Source: Schlegelella_A sp965246805
Lineage (GTDB): Bacteria; Pseudomonadota; Gammaproteobacteria; Burkholderiales; Burkholderiaceae_C
Direction of reading: 5' to 3'
NCBI GenBank assembly: GCA_965246805.1
Contig: CBDFFO010000011.1
Coordinates: 89,703 to 153,702, forward strand
Length of the DNA: 64,000 nt
The translations under genes were made by a program, and so were the position numbers. Below, piece after piece: positions 42,924 to 53,355 of the stretch; the stretch's first letter is position 1, and every line of letters begins with the position of its first letter. The notes beneath the pieces were generated by a model. The model had not been told where the DNA came from. It saw only the letters and a list, made by a program, of their open reading frames with translations, and made no database searches.

Positions 42924-43829
42924 GTGCCCCACTACCTCACCATCGAAGACACCATCGGCCGCACGCCGCTGGTTCGCCTGACCCGCGTTCCCGGTGCCGC
43001 GAACACCACGCGGGGCAACATCGTTCTCGGCAAGCTGGAGGGAAACAACCCGGCCGGTTCCGTGAAGGACCGCCCGGCGATCAGCATGATCCGACGCGCG
43101 GAAGAAGAGGGCCGCATCAAGCCGGGCGACACGCTGATCGAGGCGACATCGGGCAACACCGGCATCGCGCTCGCGATGGCGGCCGCGATCCGCGGCTACC
43201 GCATGGTGCTGATCATGCCGGAGGACCTGAGCGTCGAGCGCGCGCAGACGATGCGCGCGTTCGGCGCCGAGTTCATTTTGACGCCGCGCACCGGCGGCAT
43301 GGAGACCGCGCGCGACCTCGCGATGACGATGCAGGCGAACGGCAAAGGCACGGTGCTCGACCAGTTCGCCAACGCCGACAACCCGCGCGCGCACTTCGAG
43401 ACCACCGGCCCCGAGATCTGGAACGACACCGAGGGCCGCGTCACGCACTTCGTGAGCGCGATGGGTACCACCGGCACCATCACCGGCGTCTCGCGCTATC
43501 TGAAGGGCAGGAACCCGGCGGTGCGCATCATCGGTGCGCAACCGAGCGAGGGTTCGCGCATCCCGGGCATCCGCAAGTGGCCGGCCGAGTACATGCCGAA
43601 GATCTACGACGCCTCGACGATCGACGAGACCGTCGAGGTGAAGCAATCGGACGCCGAGGAGATGGCGCGGCGGCTGGCGCGCGAGGAGGGCATCTTCTGC
43701 GGCATCTCCGCCGCAGGCGCGTGCTGGGTCGCCTTGCAGGTGGCGGCGGCGGTCGAGAACGCGACCATCGTGTTCGTCGTCTGCGATCGCGGCGACCGGT
43801 ATCTGTCGACCGGCGTGTTCCCGGCCTGA
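42924..43829 (+). CDS. cysM: Cysteine synthase B (O-acetylserine sulfhydrylase)
   Basis: A 301-residue PLP enzyme making cysteine from O-acetylserine and sulfide or thiosulfate. The PLP lysine is K48 in NPAGSVKDRPA, the phosphate/substrate loop is TSGNTGIAL, and AMGTTGTITG and GIFCGISAAGACW are conserved. The latter and the short C-terminus fit CysM rather than CysK. The start is a GTG at 42924 (first residues PHYLTIEDTIG), preceded by AAGAG; the frame is open further upstream. Confidence 0.92.
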   Translation: MPHYLTIEDTIGRTPLVRLTRVPGAANTTRGNIVLGKLEGNNPAGSVKDRPAISMIRRAEEEGRIKPGDTLIEATSGNTGIALAMAAAIRGYRMVLIMPEDLSVERAQTMRAFGAEFILTPRTGGMETARDLAMTMQANGKGTVLDQFANADNPRAHFETTGPEIWNDTEGRVTHFVSAMGTTGTITGVSRYLKGRNPAVRIIGAQPSEGSRIPGIRKWPAEYMPKIYDASTIDETVEVKQSDAEEMARRLAREEGIFCGISAAGACWVALQVAAAVENATIVFVVCDRGDRYLSTGVFPA

Positions 43830-43849
43830 CGGCTCGGGTCGACGGCGCC

Positions 43850-44410
43850 ATGGGCTTCGATGTCCGTTTCTGCACGAACTGCGCCGCGGCTCTCGAGCCG
43901 CTCGCGCTGATGGAGGACGGCGGCCCGAAGACACGGCTGCGTTGCCCCGCCTGCGGATGGACGCACTGGAACAACCCCACGCCGGTGCTCGCGGCCGTCA
44001 TCGAACTCATCGATCGCGACGGAGCGTTGCTGCTGGCGCGCAATGCCGCGTGGCCGAGCAAGGACGCGTTCGGTCTCGTCACCGGTTTCATGGAGGCGGG
44101 CGAGTCGCCGCAGCAAGGCATCGCCCGCGAGGTGATGGAAGAAACCGCGTTGCAGGTCGATTCGCTCGCGCTGATCGGCGCCTATGAATTCACGCGCATG
44201 AACCAGGTGATCATCGCGTACCACGCTGCGGCACGGGGTGAGATCGTGCTCTCGCCGGAGCTCGTGGAATACAAGTTGGTGTCGCCGCGTAGCGTGAAGT
44301 GCTGGCCGGCCGGGACCGGCCAGGCGCTTGCCGATTTCCTGCGGTCACGGGGCATCGAGCCGCAGTGGCTGGCGTGGCCCACCGCGAATCGTGGCGCGGC
44401 GCCGGAGTGA
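43850..44410 (+). CDS. NUDIX hydrolase with zinc ribbon
   Basis: A 186-residue protein with an N-terminal zinc ribbon (C8, C11, C32 and C35) followed by a Nudix domain whose box GFMEAGESPQQGIAREVMEE (79-98) has all consensus residues. The build resembles NudC-like NAD-cap or ADP-ribose pyrophosphatases but is shorter. It hydrolyses a nucleoside diphosphate linked to another group; the substrate is unknown. It follows cysM by 20 bp and is probably co-transcribed. Confidence 0.85.
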   Translation: MGFDVRFCTNCAAALEPLALMEDGGPKTRLRCPACGWTHWNNPTPVLAAVIELIDRDGALLLARNAAWPSKDAFGLVTGFMEAGESPQQGIAREVMEETALQVDSLALIGAYEFTRMNQVIIAYHAAARGEIVLSPELVEYKLVSPRSVKCWPAGTGQALADFLRSRGIEPQWLAWPTANRGAAPE

Positions 44411-44472
44411 TGCCCGACCGCTCCACGGGCCGAGCACGCGGCCTCTAGAATTCGTGCGCAGCCCGGAACCCC

Positions 44473-44700
44473 ATGGAAGCACACCGAGAACTCGACACGC
44501 GTGGCCTCAACTGCCCGCTACCCATCTTGAAAGCCAAGAAAGTGTTGGCCGAGATGTCGAGCGGCGACGTGCTGAAGGTGGTGGCCACCGACCCGAGTTC
44601 GATGCGCGACTTCCAGGCCTTCGCGCGCCAGACCGGCAACGAGCTGCTCGAGCAGACCAACGACCAGCACGAGTTCGTGCACTTCCTGCGACGTCGCTGA
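44473..44700 (+). CDS. TusA-family sulfur carrier protein
   Basis: This 75-residue protein carries the family motif RGLNCPLPILKAKK with the sulfur-carrying Cys14. The body VLKVVATDPSSMRDFQAFARQTGNELLE is typical. It relays persulfide sulfur, for example to tRNA thiolation. Proximity to cysM is consistent with sulfur metabolism. Whether it is TusA itself or a related family member is not clear from sequence. Confidence 0.88.
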   Translation: MEAHRELDTRGLNCPLPILKAKKVLAEMSSGDVLKVVATDPSSMRDFQAFARQTGNELLEQTNDQHEFVHFLRRR

Positions 44701-44711
44701 ACCGGCCGTAA

Positions 44712-44739
44712 CGGGCGCCTGCGAAATCGCATGCGCCCG
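44712..44739. terminator. Hairpin between convergent tusA-like and galU genes
   Basis: GGGCGC..GCG and CGC..GCGCCC pair around AAAT in the 58-bp gap between two convergent stops. It could act on both strands. There is no T-tract. Confidence 0.45.
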
Positions 44740-44758
44740 GTACGCAAGCCGCCGATGG

Positions 44759-45625
<867 letters not shown>

Positions 45626-45694
45626 GGACGGCGGGCTTTCGTGAGGAGGTGAGAAATCGACGTGCGCGAGCAGGCTGCATGCCTGGGCGACCCT

Positions 45695-48577
45695 TCAGCC
45701 CGCGGCGCCCGGCGTGCCGAGCCGGGCTTGTTGTTCTTGCAGACGAATCACGGTGGCCCTGAATTCGGCGACACGCTTGCGCTCTTGTTCGACGACCGCC
45801 ACGGGCGCCCGGGCGACGAAGCTCTCGTTGCCGAGCTTGGCTTCGGCCTTCACGATCTCGCCGTGGAGGCGCGTCGCCTCCTTGCCGAGCCGCTCGCGCT
45901 CGGCGGCCACGTCGATCTCGACATGCAACGCGAAGCGTGTCGCGCCCTCCGCCGCGGTGGGCGCATTCAGCGTCGCCGCGGCGAACGCGGGCTCGCTCTC
46001 GAATACCTGAACGTCGGACAGTCTGCCGAGCGCCTTCAGCAACGGCGCGGCCTCGGCCACGAAGGCAGCGTCGCCGAAGGCTTGCAGCGGCACGCTCTTG
46101 CCGGGTGGCAAGGTCATCTCGCTGCGCAGCGCGCGGCATGCTCCGACGATGCCCTTCAACTTCGCGACCCAGGCATCGGCCACCGGGTCGACGCGTTCGA
46201 GTTGCGCCTTCGGATACGCCGCGACGACGATGCCGCGCTCGAAGCCGGCGCCGGCGCGTCCCGCGAGCGGTGCCACGGTCTGCCACAACTCGGCCGTGAT
46301 GAAAGGCGAGATCGGGTGCAGCAGTCGCAGCACGGTCTCGAGCGTGCGCAGCAGCGTGCGGCGCGTGGCCCGCTGCACCGACGGGTCGTCGCCACGCAAC
46401 TGCACCTTGGCGATCTCGATGTACCAGTCGCAATACTCGTCCCACACGAAGCTGTAGATCGCCCCCGCGACGTTGTCGAGCCGATAGCTCGCAAACGCGG
46501 CCTCCACATCCGACTCGACGCGTTGCAACTCGCCGGTGATCCATCGATCGGCCTGCGAGAAGCGCAGGAACTGGTGAAACGGCTGGCCCGGCGCGCATTC
46601 GGCTTTGCTGTGCTCGGCCAGCCCGCAGTCCTGACCTTCGGCGTTCGCCAGCACGAACTTGGTCGCGTTCCAGAGCTTGTTGCAGAAGTTGCGATAGCCC
46701 TCGCAGCGCTTGCTGTCGAAGTTGACGTTGCGGCCAAGGCTTGCGAGCGAGCAGAACGTGAAGCGCAGCGCGTCGGCCCCGAAACCGGGAATACCTTCGG
46801 GGAATTCCTTCTTCGTCGCTTCGCGCACGGCTGGCGCGGTCTCGGGCCTGCGCAGGCCGGTCGAACGCTTGTCGAGCAGCGGTGCGAGCGCGATGCCGTC
46901 GATCAGGTCGACCGGGTCGAGCACGTTGCCTTCCGACTTGCTCATGCGCTTGCCTTGCGAGTCGCGCACAAGGCCGTGGATGTAGACGTCGCTGAACGGC
47001 ACCTGGCCGGTGAAGTGCACCGTCATCACGATCATCCGGGCGACCCAGAAGAAGATGATGTCGTAGCCGGTCACGAGCACGCTCGACGGCAGGAAGCGTT
47101 CGAGCTCCGCGGTCTTCTCGGGCCAGCCCAGCGTCGCGAACGGGATCAGCGCCGACGAATACCACGTGTCGAGCACGTCGTCGTCTCGCTTCAGGTCGCC
47201 GTGGTAGCCGGCGGCATCGGCCTTCGTGTGCGCGCCGGCTTCGTCTGTCGCGACGAAGATCTCGCCGCCTGCGCCGTACCACGCCGGGATCTGATGACCC
47301 CACCACAGCTGGCGCGAGATGCACCAGTCCTGGATGTTCGTCATCCACTGGTCGTAGGTGCTGACCCATTGTTCCGGCACGAAGCGGACGCGGCCGTCGG
47401 CGACCACGTCGATCGCCTTCTGCACCAGCGACTTGCCATCGGCGCCGGCCTTGCTCATCGCGACGAACCACTGGTCGGTGAGCATCGGCTCGACGACTTG
47501 GCCAGTGCGCGTGCAGATCGGCACGCTGTTCTTGTGCGGCACGGCACCCGCGAAGAGGCCGAGGGTTTCGAGGTCGCGCAGGATCGCCTTGCGCGCCACA
47601 TAGCGATCGAGCCCCTGGTACGCGGCCGGCCCGTTGTCGTTGATCCTCGCGTCGGGCGTGAAGATCGTGATGAGCGGGAGGTCGTGGCGCAGCGCACAGG
47701 CGTAGTCGTTGAAGTCGTGCGCGCCGGTCACCTTCACGCAGCCGGAGCCGAAGGCGGGGTCGACGAAGTCGTCGGCGATGACGGGGATGCGTCGGTCGCA
47801 GAGCGGCAGGTCGACGAGCTTGCCGACGAGGTGCTTGTAGCGCTGGTCATCGGGATGCACCGCGAGCGCGCCGTCGGCCAGCATGGTCTCGGGTCGCGTG
47901 GTCGCGATGTGCATGCCGCGCACGGACGAGCCGTCATGGCCCGCCTGCGGCCCGTCGCTGAACGGGTAGAGGATGTGCCACATGAAGCCGTCGCGCTCTT
48001 CGTTCTCGACCTCGAGATCGGAGACGGCCGACTTCAGCACCGGGTCCCAGTTCACCAGCCGCTTGCCACGGTAGATGAGGCCTTCGTCGTAGAGCTTCAC
48101 GAAGGTGTCGGTCACCGCGGCCGAGAGCTTCTCGTCCATCGTGAAGTACTCGCGCCGCCAGTCGACCGAGTCACCCATGCGACGCATCTGATTCGTGATG
48201 GTCGCGCCCGACGTCGCCTTCCAGTCCCAGACCTGGGCGACGAAGTTCTTCCGACCGAGGTCATGACGCGTCAACCCGGTCTCCTGCAACTGCCGCTCGA
48301 CGACGATCTGCGTCGCGATGCCGGCGTGGTCGGTGCCCGGCACCCACAGCGTGTTGTCGCCACGCATGCGGTGGTATCGCGTGAGCGCATCCATGATGGT
48401 GTGCTGGAACGCGTGGCCCATGTGCAGCGTGCCGGTCACGTTCGGCGGCGGCAGCTGGATCGAGAACGAGGGCTTGCTCGCATCGAGCGTCGGTTCGTAG
48501 ACGCCGCTCCGTTCCCACAGCGGCGCCCAGCGCGCCTCGATGGCGGCGGGTTCGAACGATTTGGCGAGGTCACTCAT
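45695..48577 (-). CDS. valS: Valyl-tRNA synthetase
   Basis: A 960-residue class Ia synthetase. The HIGH motif is PPPNVTGTLHMGHAF (about 42-56) and the KMSKS motif is GKRMSKSEGNVLDP. The editing CP1 domain lies between (about 200-390). The C-terminal coiled coil (RLGKEATRLHGEIVKAEAKL to the end) is typical of bacterial ValRS. Sequence and length are regular. Confidence 0.97.
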   Translation of the reverse strand: MSDLAKSFEPAAIEARWAPLWERSGVYEPTLDASKPSFSIQLPPPNVTGTLHMGHAFQHTIMDALTRYHRMRGDNTLWVPGTDHAGIATQIVVERQLQETGLTRHDLGRKNFVAQVWDWKATSGATITNQMRRMGDSVDWRREYFTMDEKLSAAVTDTFVKLYDEGLIYRGKRLVNWDPVLKSAVSDLEVENEERDGFMWHILYPFSDGPQAGHDGSSVRGMHIATTRPETMLADGALAVHPDDQRYKHLVGKLVDLPLCDRRIPVIADDFVDPAFGSGCVKVTGAHDFNDYACALRHDLPLITIFTPDARINDNGPAAYQGLDRYVARKAILRDLETLGLFAGAVPHKNSVPICTRTGQVVEPMLTDQWFVAMSKAGADGKSLVQKAIDVVADGRVRFVPEQWVSTYDQWMTNIQDWCISRQLWWGHQIPAWYGAGGEIFVATDEAGAHTKADAAGYHGDLKRDDDVLDTWYSSALIPFATLGWPEKTAELERFLPSSVLVTGYDIIFFWVARMIVMTVHFTGQVPFSDVYIHGLVRDSQGKRMSKSEGNVLDPVDLIDGIALAPLLDKRSTGLRRPETAPAVREATKKEFPEGIPGFGADALRFTFCSLASLGRNVNFDSKRCEGYRNFCNKLWNATKFVLANAEGQDCGLAEHSKAECAPGQPFHQFLRFSQADRWITGELQRVESDVEAAFASYRLDNVAGAIYSFVWDEYCDWYIEIAKVQLRGDDPSVQRATRRTLLRTLETVLRLLHPISPFITAELWQTVAPLAGRAGAGFERGIVVAAYPKAQLERVDPVADAWVAKLKGIVGACRALRSEMTLPPGKSVPLQAFGDAAFVAEAAPLLKALGRLSDVQVFESEPAFAAATLNAPTAAEGATRFALHVEIDVAAERERLGKEATRLHGEIVKAEAKLGNESFVARAPVAVVEQERKRVAEFRATVIRLQEQQARLGTPGAAG

Positions 48578-48614
48578 CGGGTGGGGAGGGCAGAGGCGAT
48601 CAAGAGAGCCAAGG

Positions 48615-49916
48615 TCAGCGGTCGGCGCGCAGCACGTCGACCGGCAACGCCACGGTGCCGAGCAGGAACTGCGTGTACACGGCGCCGCTCGTCAGCGTGA
48701 ACGTGTTGCCCAGGTTGCGCGTCACGCCGTCGTAGTTGAGGTCCAGACGCGTCAGTGCAGCGCTCGACGACACGGCGGCGGTGCTCGAGGCCGCACCGAA
48801 CACCGCGCCGTCTCCGACGGGGGCGTTGTCGACGATCAGCGTGGCCACGCCGGTCACGCCGTTCAGGCCGTTGACGAGGCGGATCCTGACCGGCCGTGAC
48901 GGGCTGGTCGACGCCGTGTTGTCGTCGTTGATGGCGAAGGCGACCGGCGCCGTCGCCGTTCCGGTGACGAGCAGCGTGAGATCGGCGCCGGCCGCCGCGG
49001 TGCTCGCCGTGACCGGCACGTCCACGCCGTTCACCACGACCGTCAAGGTGCCTGCACCGATGAGCTTGTAGGGCCCGACCGCCGGCGATGCGAAGCCGAC
49101 CGTCACGGCGGTGCCGTTGACCGTCGCACTCACCAGGCCCGCGCTCGACAGGCTCGCGACGACCCGCACCCGCGCCGACGCGTTGAGTGTCTTCGTGAGC
49201 GCGCCCTGCTGGTCGAGCCGCAAGCCGTTCAGCAGCACGCCGCCGGCGCCGCGCGCGAGGATGAGCGTCGTGATCTGTTGATCGGCCAACGTGAACGACG
49301 GAATGTCGAGGCGCACATCGGATTTGTCGCCGGTCGCGGTGACGCACACGTGCACCGCGTTCGCGGCTGCGATCTCGCTGTAAGCCGATTGCAGACCGGC
49401 GACGCTGTTCGCGACCGCGGCGGTCGTCGAACCGGCCAGGTTCGAGCACGCCGCGCTCGTCAGATACACATCGACGGCGCCGGCTTCGGTGCTCGCGGTG
49501 TTGAAGACGCGCAGCTTGCCGTTGCCCTTGCCCGGAGCGCCTTCCTGATCCGACAGAACGGTCGCGGTCAACGTGCCGCCGCTCGTGTAGGCCACGAGGG
49601 TGGCGTGATCCTTCTTCACGACCGTGCCGGTCACGGTGGCCGCGGTCGACGTGCTGCCACCCGCGCGCAGCGAGAAGCTGGTGCTGCCCGGGTCGAGCTC
49701 GGTGTAGGCGCTGATTGCGTAAGAGGCGGTGCCGCTCGCCACCGTCTTGCTGCCGGTGACGACGTCGATCGTTGTGTATTCACTGGTCGCGTTGACGACC
49801 CGCACCGAGCCAACGGTGTTCGGCAACGAACCGCCGCCGCACGCCGTGAGCACGAACGCGGCCGCCACGCTCCAGCGCCAAGACGACCCACCCCAGCTGT
49901 GCAACTTCAACTTCAT
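48615..49916 (-). CDS. DUF4397 repeat lipoprotein
   Basis: This 433-residue lipoprotein has a signal peptide with lipobox (VAAAFVLTACGGG) and a mature part of two similar beta-rich DUF4397 domains. The first contains GSVRVVNATSEYTTIDVVTG, the second begins near LRVFNTASTEAGAVDVYLTS; SLSSAGLVSATVNG and RIRLVNGLNGVTGVATLIV continue the pattern. These are Ala, Thr and Val rich and lack an enzyme motif. It is probably surface or periplasmic and anchored to a membrane. The function is unknown. It lies 37 bp before valS on the same strand. Confidence 0.8.
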   Translation of the reverse strand: MKLKLHSWGGSSWRWSVAAAFVLTACGGGSLPNTVGSVRVVNATSEYTTIDVVTGSKTVASGTASYAISAYTELDPGSTSFSLRAGGSTSTAATVTGTVVKKDHATLVAYTSGGTLTATVLSDQEGAPGKGNGKLRVFNTASTEAGAVDVYLTSAACSNLAGSTTAAVANSVAGLQSAYSEIAAANAVHVCVTATGDKSDVRLDIPSFTLADQQITTLILARGAGGVLLNGLRLDQQGALTKTLNASARVRVVASLSSAGLVSATVNGTAVTVGFASPAVGPYKLIGAGTLTVVVNGVDVPVTASTAAAGADLTLLVTGTATAPVAFAINDDNTASTSPSRPVRIRLVNGLNGVTGVATLIVDNAPVGDGAVFGAASSTAAVSSSAALTRLDLNYDGVTRNLGNTFTLTSGAVYTQFLLGTVALPVDVLRADR

Positions 49917-49932
49917 GATTCGCTTTCGATGC

Positions 49933-50910
49933 CTACATCGACAGATGCTCGCTCGCATTGTCGCCGCCGAGCACCACGTAATTCACCTTGCGAATATCGC
50001 TGAGCCGGGTACCGCCGCCATACGAGATCGAGCTCTGCACGTCTTCGCGCATCTCGCGCAGCGTGTCAGCCAGGTGGCCCTTCACGGGCTCGAGGATTCG
50101 CATGCCTTCGACGTGCTTGTACTCGCCCTTGTTGAAATCCGAGGCCGAGCCGTAGTACTCCTTGAAGCGCTTGCCGTCGACCTCGACCAGCCGCCCGGGT
50201 GATTCCTCGTGCCCCGCGAACAGCGAACCGATCATCACCATCGAGGCGCCGAAGCGGATGCTCTTCGCGATGTCGCCGTGGTTCCTGATGCCGCCATCGG
50301 CCACGATCGGCTTGGTCGCGACGCGTGCGCACCACTTCAACGCAGAGAGCTGCCAGCCCCCAGTGCCGAAGCCCGTCTTCAGTTTCGTGATGCACACCTT
50401 GCCCGGCCCGACGCCGACCTTGGTCGCATCGGCGCCCCAGTTCTCGAGGTCGATCACCGCCTCCGGCGTCGCGACGTTGCCGGCGATCACGAACGCGCCC
50501 GGGAGCGTCGTCTTGATGTGCTCGATCATCTTGTGCACGCTGTCGGCATGGCCATGCGCGATGTCGATGGTCACGTAATCGGCGCCGACACCGCTCGCTG
50601 CGAGGTGGCTGATCGCCTCCACGTCGGCCGCCTTCACGCCCGAGCTGATCGACACGTAATGGCCGAGCTCGCGCATGCGCGTCGCGTACGCGACGTTGTC
50701 GATGTCGAACCGGTGCATCACATAGAAGTACCCGTTCGCTGCCAGCCATTCGGTGATCGGTCCGTCGACCACCGTCTTCATGTTCGCCGGCACCACCGGC
50801 AGCTCGAAGCGGCGCGGTCCGAAAGTCATCGAGGCATCGCATTGCGAACGGCTCTGCACGCGGCACTTGCGCGGCAAGAGCAACACGTTGTCGTAGTCGA
50901 AGATTTCCAT
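49933..50910 (-). CDS. guaC: GMP reductase
   Basis: A 325-residue NADPH-dependent enzyme converting GMP to IMP. The catalytic Cys is C173 in VGVGPGKVCITK. IAGNVATPEAVIDL, PIVADGGIRNHGDIAKSIRFGA and MIGSLFAGHEESPG form the phosphate and flap regions shared with IMP dehydrogenase. The lack of a CBS insert and the short length identify GMP reductase, in the form about 325 residues long. The start is the ATG at 50910 (MEIFDYDNVLLLPRK). Confidence 0.92.
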   Translation of the reverse strand: MEIFDYDNVLLLPRKCRVQSRSQCDASMTFGPRRFELPVVPANMKTVVDGPITEWLAANGYFYVMHRFDIDNVAYATRMRELGHYVSISSGVKAADVEAISHLAASGVGADYVTIDIAHGHADSVHKMIEHIKTTLPGAFVIAGNVATPEAVIDLENWGADATKVGVGPGKVCITKLKTGFGTGGWQLSALKWCARVATKPIVADGGIRNHGDIAKSIRFGASMVMIGSLFAGHEESPGRLVEVDGKRFKEYYGSASDFNKGEYKHVEGMRILEPVKGHLADTLREMREDVQSSISYGGGTRLSDIRKVNYVVLGGDNASEHLSM

Positions 50911-51018
50911 TGAAGGCCGTTCCGGAGAGTGGTCGATTTTCGCGCGCTTTCGCAAGGTCTCCTCGGCACACTGCGCGCATGCGCCTGTCGCCGTCGACCG
51001 GCTCGGCGGCACCCCCCT

Positions 51019-51822
51019 TTACGATCGTGGGGAGGCCACGTCACCCCGCGCGTCGGCGCGAAAGCTGTCGAGGCAGGCGGTCAGCGTTCGGAACTGCCTG
51101 GCATGGCAGCGGTGGAAGGCTTCAGCGAATTCGATCCGGTGCTGCATGCCTCGAAAGCGGTTCAGACCCAGGATGGCCTCTGCATAGTCTCGATCGCTCA
51201 TCTGCGACGAGTAGGTGCGGATCAACCGTGCCTTTTCGTCCGCGACGGCGCCGATATCCACGGCCATGTTGGGCCACAGCGTCGACCAGACCTCATACGC
51301 GAGCACTTCCCCTTGCCAGCCCGAAAGCCCGGTGGCCACGCCAAAAGCCGATGCGGACGCCTGGTGGTCGGCATGCCCGTCTGCGGGGAACGGACAGAGA
51401 ACCTGGCTTGGCCGGAAGGTCTGCAGGGCGTCAGCCAATCGGGCGGCGATGGCCTGTTCGTGTCGCATCAACGAGCCGTCTGGAAAACCGAGTTCGACGA
51501 CCGATCCGAGCGCCAGCGCGTCGCACACTCGCAGCATTTCTAGGCGCCGAATGCTTCGCACGTTCGCAGCCACGACCGTATCGTCGACGCCGCCGGAGCT
51601 GTCCGAAACGAAGATGACGCGCACGTCGCTCTGCAGTGCCTTGTGGAGCAGCAGCGCGCCACCGCAGCCGATGACTTCGTCGTCCATGTGCGGTGCGATC
51701 ACCAGCACGCGTTCGCGGCGCAGCGTCTCGAGCTGCACCGGAAGGCGGTGCGTCGCCCGCCGTATGTTCAGCAGGAAGCGGCGTGCAAAAGCCGAGCGAA
51801 GCCGGTTGGAGATCGACTGCAA
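51019..51822 (-). CDS. PIG-L/LmbE-family deacetylase
   Basis: About 267 residues in the GlcNAc-PI de-N-acetylase family. The metal site is PHMDDEVIGCGG (residues 44-55) and the downstream HADH motif completes it. No ATG fits; a TTG at 51822, eight bases after the glycosyltransferase stop, is the best start, since the only upstream ATG (52092) would overlap that gene by 260 bp. It would remove an acetyl group from an amino sugar, probably the product of the glycosyltransferase encoded immediately upstream. Confidence 0.78.
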   Translation of the reverse strand: MQSISNRLRSAFARRFLLNIRRATHRLPVQLETLRRERVLVIAPHMDDEVIGCGGALLLHKALQSDVRVIFVSDSSGGVDDTVVAANVRSIRRLEMLRVCDALALGSVVELGFPDGSLMRHEQAIAARLADALQTFRPSQVLCPFPADGHADHQASASAFGVATGLSGWQGEVLAYEVWSTLWPNMAVDIGAVADEKARLIRTYSSQMSDRDYAEAILGLNRFRGMQHRIEFAEAFHRCHARQFRTLTACLDSFRADARGDVASPRS

Positions 51823-51830
51823 GGGTGGGT

Positions 51831-53168
51831 TCAGGCGACCGTCATGTCGGGCACGCGCCGTGAAACGCGAAGCGTCTGTCGATAGACCGCGAGGATGCGT
51901 TCGGCTTTCGCTTCCCAGTCGTATAGGCGTTCGACCTTGCGTCGCGCAGCACGCCCCATGGCGGCGCGTTCGGACGGAGACTTCGCCAGGCGCACCATGG
52001 CAAGCGCCAGGCCGCACACCAGCGATTGACGATCGCGGGGCTCGACCAGGATTCCGCATGAACTGTCGAGGTAATCGAGCGCGCCACCCCACGCCGTTGC
52101 GATGACCGGCTTGGCCATCGACATCGCTTCGAGGATGACCGCGCCCCCGCAGTCACGCACGCTGGGCATGACGAGACACTGGGCCGCGGCCAATTCCGCT
52201 GCGCAGGACGATTGCGTGAGCCAGCCGGTGAAGCGCACCGACGAGGGCGAAAGATCGTCCGAAGCCGACAGCGCCGCCGCCTGCTGCTGCAGCCGCTCGC
52301 GCTCATCGCCCTCGCCGATCACGATCAAGCGCATCGGCACCGCCGCCGAGGCGATGGCGAACGCTTCGAGCAGCAAATCGACCGATTTCAAAGCGACCAA
52401 GCGGCCGACGAATGCGAAGGTGACAGTGTCGGATCGTGAAGCCGCCTGCAGATCGTGGTCTGGCTCCTTGGAATTGACCCACAGGCCAAGCTCCACGCCG
52501 TTCTCCTCCATCCGTTCGATCTGCTTGCAAACGCCTTCGGGCAGCGCGGCGCGGGTGCGCTCGTTGGCGACCAGCAGCAGGGCAGCCCTCCGCTTGCCGG
52601 GCAGGATCCGGTTCAGCAGGGCGGCCTGGCTGCGACCGAGCCGAAACAGCGCTCGTTCCGGCCAGCCCTGCTTGGGCTGAAAGCCGGGCGGATACGCCAT
52701 GCCTCCGTTCATGGGCCCGATGACCACGGGCGCGCCGACATCGCAGATCAGCGACGGCTCGCGCGGTGACACCGGCGTCGGCTGGTGAACGATGTCGATG
52801 CCTTCCGAGACGATCAGGTCACGCACGAGCTGTCGCTGGCTGAGCTGCAGCGCGAGACGGGAGACGAAGCCGGTCGTCATGTAGGCGAGCTGGGTCGGCA
52901 ACCATTTGCCGAGGCGCCACATCAAGGCGTGCAGAACGCTTTCCTCGACGTAGCGAATTCGCTGCTCACCCGGGAACAGTTCCGTCAACTCGGGCCGTGT
53001 GCGTGCGTGCGCGACCAGCCAGACGTTCACGCCGCGATCGCGCAGCAGCCGAAAGTATTGCAGTGGCAGCAACGCTTCCCCGCCGAACCGGGCCGACGCA
53101 TTTTCGCAGACGATCAGCACGCTGAACAACGCGCTGGCGGCCGGTTTGGAGTGGGTCTGGGGGCGCAT
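51831..53168 (-). CDS. Family 4 glycosyltransferase
   Basis: A 445-residue GT-B glycosyltransferase. N-terminal LIVCENASARFGGEALLPLQYF corresponds to the acceptor-side loop; C-terminal VTFAFVGRLVALKSVDLLLEAF, VIGEGDERERL and MSMAKPVIATAWGG with the preceding EAM region form the nucleotide-sugar site. It forms a two-gene unit with the PIG-L deacetylase, reminiscent of transfer-then-deacetylation steps in surface glycans. The 187-bp region before it is shared with the divergent helicase gene. Confidence 0.85.
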   Translation of the reverse strand: MRPQTHSKPAASALFSVLIVCENASARFGGEALLPLQYFRLLRDRGVNVWLVAHARTRPELTELFPGEQRIRYVEESVLHALMWRLGKWLPTQLAYMTTGFVSRLALQLSQRQLVRDLIVSEGIDIVHQPTPVSPREPSLICDVGAPVVIGPMNGGMAYPPGFQPKQGWPERALFRLGRSQAALLNRILPGKRRAALLLVANERTRAALPEGVCKQIERMEENGVELGLWVNSKEPDHDLQAASRSDTVTFAFVGRLVALKSVDLLLEAFAIASAAVPMRLIVIGEGDERERLQQQAAALSASDDLSPSSVRFTGWLTQSSCAAELAAAQCLVMPSVRDCGGAVILEAMSMAKPVIATAWGGALDYLDSSCGILVEPRDRQSLVCGLALAMVRLAKSPSERAAMGRAARRKVERLYDWEAKAERILAVYRQTLRVSRRVPDMTVA

Positions 53169-53355
53169 GGACGGAGGGGAAGACGCGTGAAAACTTCATA
53201 CCCATTCACGAAGCTTAACCTTCGGCTAGCAGACCGCGATCCCGAGTGGCCGACTCGCCTTCCATGTAAGAGCGCATGACGGTTCCCGCTCGCTCCCACG
53301 GACCGGCCGTTTCGCTACTCCGATCCGGCACAGTCGGTTGCCAGACAATCGCCCG

